Notes: a model not told the origin generated them from the sequence alone. 36,285 bases of DNA from Eubacteriales bacterium (GCA_029225565.1 JAQXWS010000072.1:1-36285), one strand, 5' to 3'; positions 7,771 through 15,414 are shown, counted from the stretch's first letter. Program-made: numbers and translations.

Positions 7771-8176
7771 ACTGCTCCTCCCTTATTTTTTTATATATGA
7801 CCATCTTGGATTCCTTAAATCTGAATTTGTCACCGTTGTATCGTGTAAACAAATCCTTGTTAGCCTTGTAATAAGCCTTTAGCTCCTTGTTTTCGATAGG
7901 GCGGTACTGATAGCTGATGCCTTTCTTTTCGGCGGCAAAATCCAGCCTGAATCTGGTCAACTCATAATCCAGATACACCGGCAGAGTAAACTGCTTTAGC
8001 CCATATACAACCTCGCCGTTATCCAACGCCTGCCTGCGCCTTTCGTTTTCGGCATTGCATCTGCTGACAACGGCATCAAGACTGCTGTCATCAATTAGTC
8101 CGAGCCTGTGGGCAAAGGTAAGACACGCAACAGCGTACTTTCTTTGCTCCTCATCGGTGAAACAAAATGAATTCAT
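7730..8176 (-). CDS. Small helical protein, putative LnbY/Lnb136-I-like chaperone
   Basis: About 148 residues, highly charged and mostly helical, with no signal peptide or membrane segment. The C-terminal half (ENKELKAYYKANKDLFTRY, then DKFRFKESKMVIYKKIREE) resembles the helical part of SurA/PpiC-type chaperones without a PPIase domain. In lacto-N-biosidases of GH136 a helical partner (LnbY, or the N-terminal subunit in Eubacterium ramulus) is needed for folding of the beta-helix enzyme. This gene overlaps the start of the beta-helix gene by 41 bp, fitting a coupled chaperone-enzyme pair. The start at 8176 has GGAG eight bases upstream. The assignment rests on context and a loose resemblance. 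Confidence 0.6.
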   Translation of the reverse strand: MNSFCFTDEEQRKYAVACLTFAHRLGLIDDSSLDAVVSRCNAENERRRQALDNGEVVYGLKQFTLPVYLDYELTRFRLDFAAEKKGISYQYRPIENKELKAYYKANKDLFTRYNGDKFRFKESKMVIYKKIREEQYDEEVNAILCQLS

Positions 8177-8217
8177 ATCTATTCTCCATCTCGGCAATAA
8201 GCCGTTAATATAATACA

Positions 8218-8247
8218 ATTATAATATAACACAGGGTATGTATTCAA
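8218..8247 (-). promoter_or_regulatory. Sigma-A promoter of the GH136-like/GH112 operon
   Basis: On the minus strand, TTGAAT, an 18-base spacer and TATAAT, about 42 bp before the start at 8176. Confidence 0.6.
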
Positions 8248-8322
8248 GAAGTATTTACTATTTTGCACATTTTTTGTGTAATTTAAGCTACAATACACCG
8301 GCGTATGCAGTATCGTCACAAT

Positions 8323-8345
8323 AAAAAACGGGATTCGGCAATCCC
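8323..8345 (-). terminator. Intrinsic terminator, distal copy after the Hrb gene
   Basis: On the minus strand, a 6-bp stem GGGATT/AATCCC with loop GCCG is followed by G and six T. It lies about 70 bp beyond the rubredoxin gene stop, behind a first hairpin at 8366-8390, and upstream of the GH136-like operon promoter, which it would insulate. Confidence 0.6.
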
Positions 8346-8361
8346 TCAGTTTGGCTAAAGC

Positions 8362-8412
8362 AAAACGGCTCCCTTGTATAAAGGGAGCCGGCAGACTGTC
8401 GATAAAGTGGGT
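8362..8412 (-). terminator. Hairpin terminator plus end fragment of repeat R3
   Basis: Stem CGGCTCCCTT/AAGGGAGCCG (8366-8375 and 8381-8390) is followed on the minus strand by TTTTG, a plausible terminator for the Hrb gene ending at 8414. The adjoining bases 8392-8412 are the reverse complement of the last 21 bases of repeat R3 at 4210-4230 and 23006-23026. The core hairpin recurs at 11616-11640 with the outer pair changed from C-G to A-T. Confidence 0.65.
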
Positions 8413-8413
8413 A

Positions 8414-9031
8414 TCATACCTTTTCAAAATCGGAGGCAGGATGCTTGCACAGCGGACAAACAAAATCCTCCGGCAATTCCTCGCCAACATATTCGTAGCC
8501 GCAAACAGAGCATCTCCATACAGTCTTGCCGTCCTCTGTATTGGAAACCGGCTGTGGCTTCGGCTTAATATTCTCAAAATAATAGGTATAGGTAGCGGAT
8601 GGCGAGTCGGTAAGCTTTTCTGCATCTGTTACATGACCGATAAACAGAATGTGGCTGCCCAGGTCAACCTCTTGGACAACATCAACGCTGATAAAAGAAT
8701 TGACCCCCTTTGTGATAACCATACAGCCGTTAACGCCTCTGGCAGCATAGCTGTAGTTTTCAAACTTGTCCACATCCCTGCCGGATTGAAAGCCGAAATG
8801 CTTGAATAACTCAAAATCGGCGTCCTGACTGATAATCGATGCAGTAAATTTTTTTGACGCTCTAATCATATCGCAGGTATAATTTGCCTTGTTTATTGCC
8901 ACCGATACCGTAAGGGGCTCGTTTGCCAACTGGCTGACTGTGTTTGTGATACAGCCGTTATCCCTGCCGTCAAAATTGGAAGTAACTACATACAATCCAT
9001 AACTGATATTAAACAATGCCTTTTGGTTCAT
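8414..9031 (-). CDS. hrb: Flavin reductase-rubredoxin fusion (high-molecular-weight rubredoxin, Hrb-like)
   Basis: 205 residues. Residues ~1-155 are an FMN-binding flavin-reductase-like domain. Residues ~165-205 are a rubredoxin with CSVCG and CPLC clusters that bind one iron. In Moorella the same fusion passes electrons from NAD(P)H to the A-type flavoprotein FprA. Here the fprA homologue lies directly upstream, its stop 11 bp before this start, giving a two-gene operon. The start at 9031 has GAGAGGTG just upstream; the longer start at 9049 overlaps FprA and is not preferred. The expected role is cytoplasmic electron supply for reduction of O2 or NO. Confidence 0.88.
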   Translation of the reverse strand: MNQKALFNISYGLYVVTSNFDGRDNGCITNTVSQLANEPLTVSVAINKANYTCDMIRASKKFTASIISQDADFELFKHFGFQSGRDVDKFENYSYAARGVNGCMVITKGVNSFISVDVVQEVDLGSHILFIGHVTDAEKLTDSPSATYTYYFENIKPKPQPVSNTEDGKTVWRCSVCGYEYVGEELPEDFVCPLCKHPASDFEKV

Positions 9032-9042
9032 AATACACCTCT

Positions 9043-10191
9043 CTAACAACTTGCAATCAGCTTGTCGGCCAAAGCCTCCAGCTGTGATACATTTTCGTCC
9101 GTCATACGGGTCTTGATGGAAACAATATCATCAAGAACAGTAATGTTTTTCATTTTCTCAAATTCTGCTCTCATCGTTCTGGCAGATGACGCACCCCAGG
9201 AAAAATTCTCCACAAGGCCTACTGTTCTGTTTTGGAACGCCTTTGATTGCAGATGGTGCAGATAATCTGCCATGGGCGCAAATACCGAACCGTCATAGCT
9301 GGACGCCATACAAAGCAGAACACTATGCCTGAAGCCGTCCTCAACACATTCGGCAATATCATCTCTCGAAAGGTCGGCAATGGCAACCCGCGGGCAACCC
9401 TTTGCTTCAAGGATTTCCTTCATTTTGTACGCTGCCTCGGCAGTATTGCCGTGAATTGACGCATACGCAATGAACACGCCCCTATCCTCCGGCTGATATG
9501 ACGACCATGTGTTGTACAGACTCATCACCTCGGGAATTGTGTCGGTGAGAATCGGTCCGTGAAGAGGACAAATTGTCTCTATATCAAGGGCGGCAGCCTT
9601 TTTTAGCAGGGTCTGCACAGGTGCACCGTACTTGCCCACAATGTTAAAGTAGTATCTTCTCGCCTCGCAATTCCACTTTTCGTCAGCGTCGGTTGTACCG
9701 AACTTACCAAATGCGTCGGCAGAGAACAGCACCTTCTCGCTGCTCTCGTAGCTAACCATAACCTCAGGCCAATGCACCATGGGTGCAAGCATAAATGTGA
9801 GGGTATGTGAGCCGAGACAAAGAGTGTCGCCCTCGCCCACAGCGTCAACTCTGTTGGGGTCAACATCGCAGAACTGCGGCAACATAGCCTTTGCCTTGGC
9901 AGTCATTACCACGGTCATATCGGGATATTTGTCAGCCAACGCCTGAATTCCGGCACTGTGGTCGGGCTCCAAATGCTGAACCACAAGATACGCAGGTGCC
10001 TTGCCCTGCAATGCATCATCAACATTTGCCAACCATCTGTCCACAGCTATTTTGTCCACCGAGTCCATGATAGCAATGCTGTCGTCAATGATGGCGTACG
10101 AATTGTATGCCATACCCTTTTCCAGCATATATTGACCCTCAAAAAGGTCAATATCGTAGTCATTTACGCCGATATACTTAATATCTTTCAT
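9043..10191 (-). CDS. fprA: A-type flavoprotein FprA (flavodiiron O2/NO reductase)
   Basis: 382 residues. The N-terminal metallo-beta-lactamase-like domain carries diiron ligands in HLEPDHSAG, VHWPEVMVSY and CPLHGPIL. The C-terminal flavodoxin domain has the FMN loop IAYASIHGNTAEAA and a late ENFSWGASSA segment. Flavodiiron proteins reduce O2 to water and/or NO to N2O in strict anaerobes. AAGGAG seven bases before 10191 fixes the start; the upstream ATG at 10218 is not preceded by a site. First gene of an operon with the Hrb-like electron donor, behind a clear sigma-A promoter. Confidence 0.92.
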   Translation of the reverse strand: MKDIKYIGVNDYDIDLFEGQYMLEKGMAYNSYAIIDDSIAIMDSVDKIAVDRWLANVDDALQGKAPAYLVVQHLEPDHSAGIQALADKYPDMTVVMTAKAKAMLPQFCDVDPNRVDAVGEGDTLCLGSHTLTFMLAPMVHWPEVMVSYESSEKVLFSADAFGKFGTTDADEKWNCEARRYYFNIVGKYGAPVQTLLKKAAALDIETICPLHGPILTDTIPEVMSLYNTWSSYQPEDRGVFIAYASIHGNTAEAAYKMKEILEAKGCPRVAIADLSRDDIAECVEDGFRHSVLLCMASSYDGSVFAPMADYLHHLQSKAFQNRTVGLVENFSWGASSARTMRAEFEKMKNITVLDDIVSIKTRMTDENVSQLEALADKLIASC

Positions 10192-10224
10192 AACATCGCT
10201 CCTTACCCAAAAACTCATTGTATG

Positions 10225-10253
10225 ATTATACCATATTTTGTTATCTATCGCAA
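10225..10253 (-). promoter_or_regulatory. Sigma-A promoter of fprA-hrb
   Basis: On the minus strand, TTGCGA, a 17-base spacer and TATAAT, 34 bp before the fprA start. Confidence 0.65.
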
Positions 10254-10308
10254 TACCATATTCATAATAGTATTAGTAAAGAAAAAACAACAGGAATTAA
10301 AAACTGTA

Positions 10309-10452
10309 AAGACCGTTACAATCACTCCATGTCTTATTAAGGATTTGACTCCTGCGACTTTATATACATACAGAGTCAGAGGATATAAGGTTGTTAACGG
10401 CAAAAGAACATACGGTGCTTGGTCATCTGTAAAATCAATCAAATGCAAATAA
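10309..10452 (+). pseudogene. Remnant of a fibronectin type III C-terminal end
   Basis: The plus strand encodes about 47 residues beginning KTVTITPCLIKDLTP, continuing TYRVRGYKVVNGKRTYGAWS and ending KSIKCK before TAA. This matches the last FN3 domain of the secreted LRR protein at 11652-14243 (KTVTI..., YYVRVRTYKTVNGTKYYSSW). There is no start codon or ribosome site of its own, and upstream sequence is fprA promoter. It is best read as the broken 3' end of a former surface-protein gene. Confidence 0.65.
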
Positions 10453-10456
10453 TGAC

Positions 10457-10489
10457 AAAAAAAGAAGCGATCATGCGATCGCCTCTTTT
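10457..10489 (-). terminator. Intrinsic terminator of the rubrerythrin operon
   Basis: On the minus strand, stem AAAAGA.GCGATC / GATCGC.TCTTTT with one mismatch and loop GCAT runs into seven T, starting 10 bp after the rubrerythrin stop codon. Confidence 0.8.
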
Positions 10490-10498
10490 GTTTCTATA

Positions 10499-11035
10499 TT
10501 AGCCGAAGTATCTCTTGAGAAGACCCTCGAAAGCCTTGCCGTGTCTTGCCTCGTCACGAGCCATCTCGTGAACTGTGTCGTGGATAGCGTCGAGACCCTG
10601 CTCCTTTGCTTTCTTTGCAAGCTCGAACTTGCCCATTGTTGCGCCGTTCTCGGCAGCAACTCTCATCTCAAGATTCTTCTTTGTTGAGTCGGTAATAACC
10701 TCACCAAGAAGCTCTGCAAACTTTGCAGCGTGCTCTGCCTCCTCGTAGGCAGCCTTTTCCCAATAAAGGCCAATCTCGGGATAGCCCTCGCGATGGGCTA
10801 CTCTTGCCATAGCCAGGTACATACCAACCTCGGAACACTCGCCGTTGAAGTTGTCACGAAGACCCTGAATAATCTCCGGGTCAACGCCCTGTGCAACGCC
10901 TACGATGTGCTCTGCAGCCCAGGTCATAGCCTCGCCTTCTTCTCTGACAGCCATCTTTGCCTTGCAGATAGGACAGGTCTCGATTGGCTCATCACTCTCG
11001 TATCCGCATACGGGACAATAATACTTTTTGCTCAT
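10499..11035 (-). CDS. Reverse rubrerythrin (rubredoxin domain N-terminal)
   Basis: 178 residues. An N-terminal rubredoxin-type site (CPVCG at ~8-12, CPIC at ~21-24) is followed by a ferritin-like four-helix domain with ligand segments [18 protein letters not shown] and DEARHGKAF. This order is opposite to classical rubrerythrin and matches the reverse rubrerythrins of clostridia, which reduce H2O2 and participate in O2 reduction. AAGGAG precedes the ATG. It follows the Fur-family gene by 23 bp and is probably its operon partner, as in PerR-controlled peroxide responses. Confidence 0.92.
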   Translation of the reverse strand: MSKKYYCPVCGYESDEPIETCPICKAKMAVREEGEAMTWAAEHIVGVAQGVDPEIIQGLRDNFNGECSEVGMYLAMARVAHREGYPEIGLYWEKAAYEEAEHAAKFAELLGEVITDSTKKNLEMRVAAENGATMGKFELAKKAKEQGLDAIHDTVHEMARDEARHGKAFEGLLKRYFG

Positions 11036-11058
11036 AATAATTTGCTCCTTACAATAAT

Positions 11059-11457
11059 TTATTTACATTCAGGGCATAAGCCTCTGTAATATACGCTCCT
11101 ATGATTGGTCCGAAAGCCTTGCGGCAGCGAACAATCAATATTCTGCAGGTCAAAGTCAAAAATCCGACCGCATTTTTCGCAAAAAAAGTGGCCGTGCATT
11201 GCGACAAATCCGTCATACCTGGCGCTGTCGCCGTCCACATTAATGCGTATAACCAGTCCGCACTCCTCCAACGCAGCCAGCGAATTATACACCGTGGTTT
11301 TGGAAAAAGACGGATTTTGCTCCACCACATTGTTGTATATCTCCAATGCGTCGGGATGTGTTCTGTTTTCGCACAAGTATTTGTACACAGCTATGCGCTG
11401 AGGGGTCGCCCTGAACTTGCGCTCCTTGAACAAAGCGGCTATTTGGTTTTCGTTCAT
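11059..11457 (-). CDS. perR: Fur-family regulator, PerR-like
   Basis: 132 residues. An N-terminal winged helix ([30 protein letters not shown]) is followed by a dimerisation domain with [10 protein letters not shown] and a final CPEC. The two CxxC pairs form the structural zinc site. Histidine in RTHPDA and aspartates in RYDGF and IFDFD sit where PerR binds its regulatory metal. The start at 11457 (ATG) has AAGGTGGTG upstream; the longer frame would need TTG at 11478. Position directly before reverse rubrerythrin favours PerR (peroxide sensing) over Fur (iron) or Zur, but sequence alone does not settle it. Confidence 0.85.
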   Translation of the reverse strand: MNENQIAALFKERKFRATPQRIAVYKYLCENRTHPDALEIYNNVVEQNPSFSKTTVYNSLAALEECGLVIRINVDGDSARYDGFVAMHGHFFCEKCGRIFDFDLQNIDCSLPQGFRTNHRSVYYRGLCPECK

Positions 11458-11469
11458 AGGCTCACCACC

Positions 11470-11534
11470 TTGTAACAATTACTACATTGAACTGATTACA
11501 AGTTAATTATACACAGACCAACATCCTTTGTCAA
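11470..11534 (-). promoter_or_regulatory. Consensus sigma-A promoter with inverted repeat, perR-rubrerythrin
   Basis: On the minus strand, TTGACA, exactly 17 bases and TATAAT (11506-11534): both hexamers are perfect consensus. Just downstream, TTGTAA (11470) and TTACAA (11496) form an inverted repeat over the transcription start, a possible site for autoregulation by the Fur-family protein, though not a textbook PerR box. Confidence 0.8.
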
Positions 11535-11615
11535 TAGTTTTTTGTATAATAAAATTATAAGTGAACGCGGCATAATATTGAGGCTCCGATTATTATGTGG
11601 ATTAGGTATGTTTTT

Positions 11616-11640
11616 AGGCTCCCTTGTATAAAGGGAGCCT
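11616..11640. repeat. Palindromic repeat, second copy of the GGCTCCC hairpin
   Basis: Stem AGGCTCCCTT/AAGGGAGCCT around loop GTATA. The inner 23 bases equal 8367-8389 exactly. It lies 11 bp past the LRR gene stop and is not followed by a T-run on that strand, so a terminator role is uncertain. Confidence 0.75.
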
Positions 11641-11651
11641 AATCGGATTAT

Positions 11652-14243
11652 TTATGATTTTGTGGTTACAGACTTCGCCTTGGACCAGGAGGAGTAGTAC
11701 TTTGTGCCATTCACAGTCTTGTAGGTACGAACTCTTACATAATACTTTTTCTTAGCCTTGAGCTTTGAAATTGTTTTTGATGTTGTGCCTGTCTTGCTGA
11801 TGGTCACAGTCTTTGGACTGCTGAACTTGCTACTGGTACTGTACTGCACCTGGTAACCGGTGGTCTGGGTAGTACGCTTATACCACTTTACAGTAAACTT
11901 CTTTGAGCCTGCCTTGAGTGAAGAAATGCTGGTTGCCTTCGGCTTGATTGTGAAGTACAAGGTCTTTGTACCTCTATACTTACCCTTAAATGTAACCTTT
12001 ACTGCGTACTTTCCAACATTCTTTCTGCCGCTTGCATAAGATACTGTGTAATCGGTATTCTTTACAAGCTTCTTACCGGTTCTGTCCTTTACGGTAACGG
12101 TTGGTGTCTTAACCTTGCCGTCGTAGGTATAGCTTGTGCCGGAAAGCTTTACGCTTGATGCCTTTGGAATTACGGTTGTTGACAGGGTCTTGGCGCAAAT
12201 AGAGCACTTCTTTACAATCTTGCCGTCGGCGCTTGTTGTTGCTCTTGTGGTGGTTGTGGTTGTTTTGGAATGCTCACACTTTACAGAAACAGTAAAGCTT
12301 GTATTCTTATCGGCATAATTATCGCTATGCAATCCAATGAGCAATGTGTCGCCGGCTTTTGCGTCAATGGTCAAAGAGCCTACACGAGGGTTCGGTGATT
12401 CAAATTGAATATAGCAAGCACCGTTGCTATGAACACCGGCAGCTATCCAATATGTCGGTTGGCTCAGTTTATCGACGGATAATGTGTACTTGCCGTCCTT
12501 GGCAATCTTGCAGTAGAAGTATGCTGCACCATCGGAGGTAATTGTGCCGCTTGCACTGCTGTTGAGCTTTATCTCACCATTTACAAGCTGCGGTGTTTGG
12601 CACATGGTGCATACGCCTGCATAGTTTTTGTTATGGTCGAGCTTTGCAACTGTGGTATCAGGTCCTGCCTGACCACATGCTCCACAGTAGGTTGTTGCCT
12701 TGCCCTTTGATTGGCAGGTAGGCTCTACAACATATTCGTCAATAACATAGCTATGGTCAGAGCACGATGTTGTAAAGGCTACAAACTTGTTGCCGTTGCT
12801 TGACGCAAAGGTTTCGGCGGTTGAGCCCGAATTACCAAACAATGTTGTGTTCTTTTTGAATGAGTAGTTTGAAATAACTACAGAATCAGCGTTGATAATT
12901 GCATTTTCCAACTTATCGCTGTAGAAAGCATAGTCGCCGATTTTTGTAACAGAAGACGGAATATCGACTGTTGCAAAGCTTGAGCGATAAAATGCGTGTG
13001 AACCGATGGTCTTTACTGTGTCGGGAATACTTATTGTCCTGAATGCTGTTATCTCAAAAGCATAGTCGCCAATACTATCCAATCCGTCGTTAAGCACTAT
13101 CTCGCTGCTGAACGCTCCGTCAAACGCATAGCTATATATGTTCTTTACCGTGCTTGGCAAAATAATTTTGTCTGCACTTACATACTGAAAAGCATTACTT
13201 CTGATAGACTCTACTCCGGTTGGTATGGTATAGGTAGAATCCCTTCTGCCTTCCGGGAATTTGTAAAGCTCTTTTCCGTCCTTTGAGAAGAGAACGCCGT
13301 TAACGGATTTGTAGTAAGGGTTGGAGCTGTTTACATTAATTGCCTCCAACATTCCGGCATAGGAAAAAGCGCTGCCCAAATTCTCAACAGACGCCGGAAT
13401 AGTAATTGACTTGAGTGATGTAGAGCTAAAAACATTGTCTTCGATTCTCTTCAGAGAATCCGGAAGCGTTACTGCCGAAAGACTGCTGCAGCTGTTGAAA
13501 GCCTTGTAACAAATTGAATCTAAGGTGTTGGGCAGTCTTACGGAGCGAAGATTGTTACAGTAATAAAAAGCATACTCATCGATATACTCAATACCGTCCT
13601 CAATAGTAACGGAGGTAATGTATTTGCAGTACTCAAATGCATCGGCGTCAATATACTTTACGGGGATTGAATTGATGCTGCCCTTTATTGTTACGGCAGA
13701 AGGCTGTGAAAGATAGAATCCGGACGCATAATATATGTCCTGAGGAACGCCGTCAACTTTGACGGTGTCCGGCTTATAAAGCACGCCGCCTTCTGCTACG
13801 ACTTTGGAATTCTTTTCAATAACAACAGAAAACTCTCTACCGATGTAAGTGTTGTCGTAATACCTGATTGCCAGATAGTAGGTTTTGCCTTTTTCCAAGG
13901 GGTATTCAATTAAAAAATCACTGCTTCCGTCACCATCGTCATTTTCTGCAAGTATATCGTTAAGGTCAGTTGACGAATAAAGATAGCCATAGGTATCCGC
14001 ACTTTCAATATCATCGGTGTGCAGAGAATACACCCCGGTTTCGGCAACGGTAACCTTGTAGTAAACATAGCCGTCCTCAACATCAATGGAAACATTGCTG
14101 TCGATATAAGAGCCCGATGTTACATTGGCAACCTTTGCACTTACTGCGTCGGATGCAGTCATTGCCCCTGCGCTAAAAGGCACGGCCATAATTGTTGTTG
14201 CCAGCATTACAACTGCCAACAGGGTTGCTAAAAATTTTTTCAT
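11652..14243 (-). CDS. Secreted BspA-type leucine-rich repeat protein with FN3 domain
   Basis: 863 residues. Residues 1-28 are a signal peptide (MKKFLATLLAVVMLATTIMA...GAMTA). Next comes a beta-sandwich resembling a PPC domain (~35-140), then about a dozen BspA/LRR_5 repeats (~170-500; units such as IPDTVKTIGSHAFYRSSF). A Cys-rich segment of the HSYVIDEYVVEPTC / YCGACG type follows, then a second PPC-like domain, a beta domain with YTYDGKVKTP, and a C-terminal FN3 domain ending near the stop. No LPXTG or membrane anchor is seen, so it is secreted or held non-covalently. The start at 14243 has GGAAAGGATG upstream. BspA-like proteins are linked to adhesion; the partner is unknown. Confidence 0.88.
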   Translation of the reverse strand: MKKFLATLLAVVMLATTIMAVPFSAGAMTASDAVSAKVANVTSGSYIDSNVSIDVEDGYVYYKVTVAETGVYSLHTDDIESADTYGYLYSSTDLNDILAENDDGDGSSDFLIEYPLEKGKTYYLAIRYYDNTYIGREFSVVIEKNSKVVAEGGVLYKPDTVKVDGVPQDIYYASGFYLSQPSAVTIKGSINSIPVKYIDADAFEYCKYITSVTIEDGIEYIDEYAFYYCNNLRSVRLPNTLDSICYKAFNSCSSLSAVTLPDSLKRIEDNVFSSTSLKSITIPASVENLGSAFSYAGMLEAINVNSSNPYYKSVNGVLFSKDGKELYKFPEGRRDSTYTIPTGVESIRSNAFQYVSADKIILPSTVKNIYSYAFDGAFSSEIVLNDGLDSIGDYAFEITAFRTISIPDTVKTIGSHAFYRSSFATVDIPSSVTKIGDYAFYSDKLENAIINADSVVISNYSFKKNTTLFGNSGSTAETFASSNGNKFVAFTTSCSDHSYVIDEYVVEPTCQSKGKATTYCGACGQAGPDTTVAKLDHNKNYAGVCTMCQTPQLVNGEIKLNSSASGTITSDGAAYFYCKIAKDGKYTLSVDKLSQPTYWIAAGVHSNGACYIQFESPNPRVGSLTIDAKAGDTLLIGLHSDNYADKNTSFTVSVKCEHSKTTTTTTRATTSADGKIVKKCSICAKTLSTTVIPKASSVKLSGTSYTYDGKVKTPTVTVKDRTGKKLVKNTDYTVSYASGRKNVGKYAVKVTFKGKYRGTKTLYFTIKPKATSISSLKAGSKKFTVKWYKRTTQTTGYQVQYSTSSKFSSPKTVTISKTGTTSKTISKLKAKKKYYVRVRTYKTVNGTKYYSSWSKAKSVTTKS

Positions 14244-14295
14244 AAAATCATCCTTTCCAAAATAATAATGCGAACATAATAAATAATACAATGTT

Positions 14296-14325
14296 ATTAT
14301 AACTAAATATACACAAATTTGTCTA
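14296..14325 (-). promoter_or_regulatory. Sigma-A promoter of the LRR protein gene
   Basis: On the minus strand, TAGACA, an 18-base spacer and TATAAT, about 50 bp before the start at 14243. Confidence 0.6.
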
Positions 14326-14386
14326 TGGGCCCTACGAAAAAAACAGGGCTACTTTTTTTATGGGCCCTACAAAAAAATAGGGCTAC
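14325..14386. repeat. Tandem pair of ~28-bp hairpin units
   Basis: Two units, each ATGGGCCCTAC, an A-rich middle and AGGGCTAC (14325-14352, 14360-14386), separated by seven T. Each can fold through GCCCT/AGGGC. They lie between the LRR gene promoter and the terminator of the LuxR-type gene. Confidence 0.75.
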
Positions 14387-14413
14387 CTGCCCGCATAAAT
14401 AAAGGGTTTTTGC

Positions 14414-14450
14414 AAAAAAAAAATACCGGAGAGATAACCCCCCGGTATTT
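14414..14450 (-). terminator. Intrinsic terminator of the LuxR-type gene
   Basis: On the minus strand, stem AAATACCGG/CCGGTATTT (9 bp) is followed by a run of T. The stem begins inside the stop codon (14449-14451), so termination follows translation end at once. Confidence 0.85.
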
Positions 14451-15414
14451 AGCCGTTAACAGCAGTATATACTTTTTTCATTAACTCCTTTTTGTTTTCA
14501 ACCCGGAGTTTTTTGTAAATAGAGGAAGAATGCTTCTTGATAGTGCTTTCGGACACATAGAGCATCTCGGCAATGTCCTTGCGCTTTTTGCCGGAGAGCA
14601 TAAGGGCGAAAACATCCCTCTCTCTATCGGACAACAGCTCTATACCGGAAATGTCCAAATCCTCAATATTAATGTTATCAAAATATATAATCTCTTCTGT
14701 ATCTGTGTCCGTTGTCTCGTCTTTTTCTGCAGATTGGTCTTGGGCCGCCAACTGGTTAATCAGCCGGCTGACTATCGAATAGAACAGCAGCAGCAAAACC
14801 TCGGTGATAATATACGATACAGAAAGGAACTCAAATCTGCTATTAAAAATTGTCTCGCCAAACCATATACCTATGTTGATTGCCACCAAAACAGACAGAT
14901 ATATGGACACGCCGATATTCTTGTCATTCCTGCGTACAAAGGAGTATGCCAGCACGCCAATCATAGCCAGCAGTCCGGCAATTATATACATCTTATATAC
15001 AGGATGCAGAACACCGTATTCCTTGACCAGTACAGTGGACTTGCCGACTTGGGCTATATCCACGGCGGTGTAGTACACATCGGAATACCATCCGCTGGTT
15101 GCAATCACAAATATCACAAAAGCGACACAAAACATGGACAGCATAATCCGCCGAGGTACCTCCAACCTGCACAGATTGGCAATAATCATCAATATGAATA
15201 TAGGCAGGAACACACTACCGCAATAGGCAAAGGAATTGGCCGCCATGGCTATCCTCAAATTAGGCGATACAGACAGGGCGAAATACCCGAAATCAGTAAC
15301 CGTTACAGCCAAAAACAGCCAAAACAGCCACTTGTTCTCCTTGCGGTAAAAAACGGTGCAGACAATTAACAAGACTATCGAGATGACACACGCAATACCA
15401 TACCAAATAGACAA
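14449..15414 (-). CDS. Membrane-anchored LuxR-type transcriptional regulator
   Basis: About 321 residues. The N-terminal ~210 residues hold about seven membrane segments (starting IWYGIACVISIVLLIVC), like the 7TM sensor module of some histidine kinases. An acidic linker (~220-250) leads to a C-terminal LuxR/GerE helix-turn-helix (LLSDRERDVFALMLSGKKRK, then STIKKHSSSIYKKLRV). No kinase or receiver domain exists, so it is a one-component membrane-bound regulator. ACGGAGAA lies seven bases before a TTG at 15414, chosen as start; an in-frame TTG at 15438 has no site. It is transcribed divergently from pstS. The signal sensed is unknown. Confidence 0.82.
   Translation of the reverse strand: MSIWYGIACVISIVLLIVCTVFYRKENKWLFWLFLAVTVTDFGYFALSVSPNLRIAMAANSFAYCGSVFLPIFILMIIANLCRLEVPRRIMLSMFCVAFVIFVIATSGWYSDVYYTAVDIAQVGKSTVLVKEYGVLHPVYKMYIIAGLLAMIGVLAYSFVRRNDKNIGVSIYLSVLVAINIGIWFGETIFNSRFEFLSVSYIITEVLLLLFYSIVSRLINQLAAQDQSAEKDETTDTDTEEIIYFDNINIEDLDISGIELLSDRERDVFALMLSGKKRKDIAEMLYVSESTIKKHSSSIYKKLRVENKKELMKKVYTAVNG

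Noticed and set aside
7730..8176. Functional peptidyl-prolyl isomerase
   Set aside because: Only the helical chaperone-like part is recognisable; the length leaves no room for a parvulin domain.
9958..10452. Reading the whole 164-residue plus-strand frame as a gene
   Set aside because: Its first two thirds are antisense to fprA and its promoter; only the last 47 codons resemble a protein (an FN3 tail), so only that part is kept, as a remnant.
14325..14386. CRISPR-like array
   Set aside because: Only two units, each a short hairpin with an A/T-rich middle, and no spacers or cas genes.
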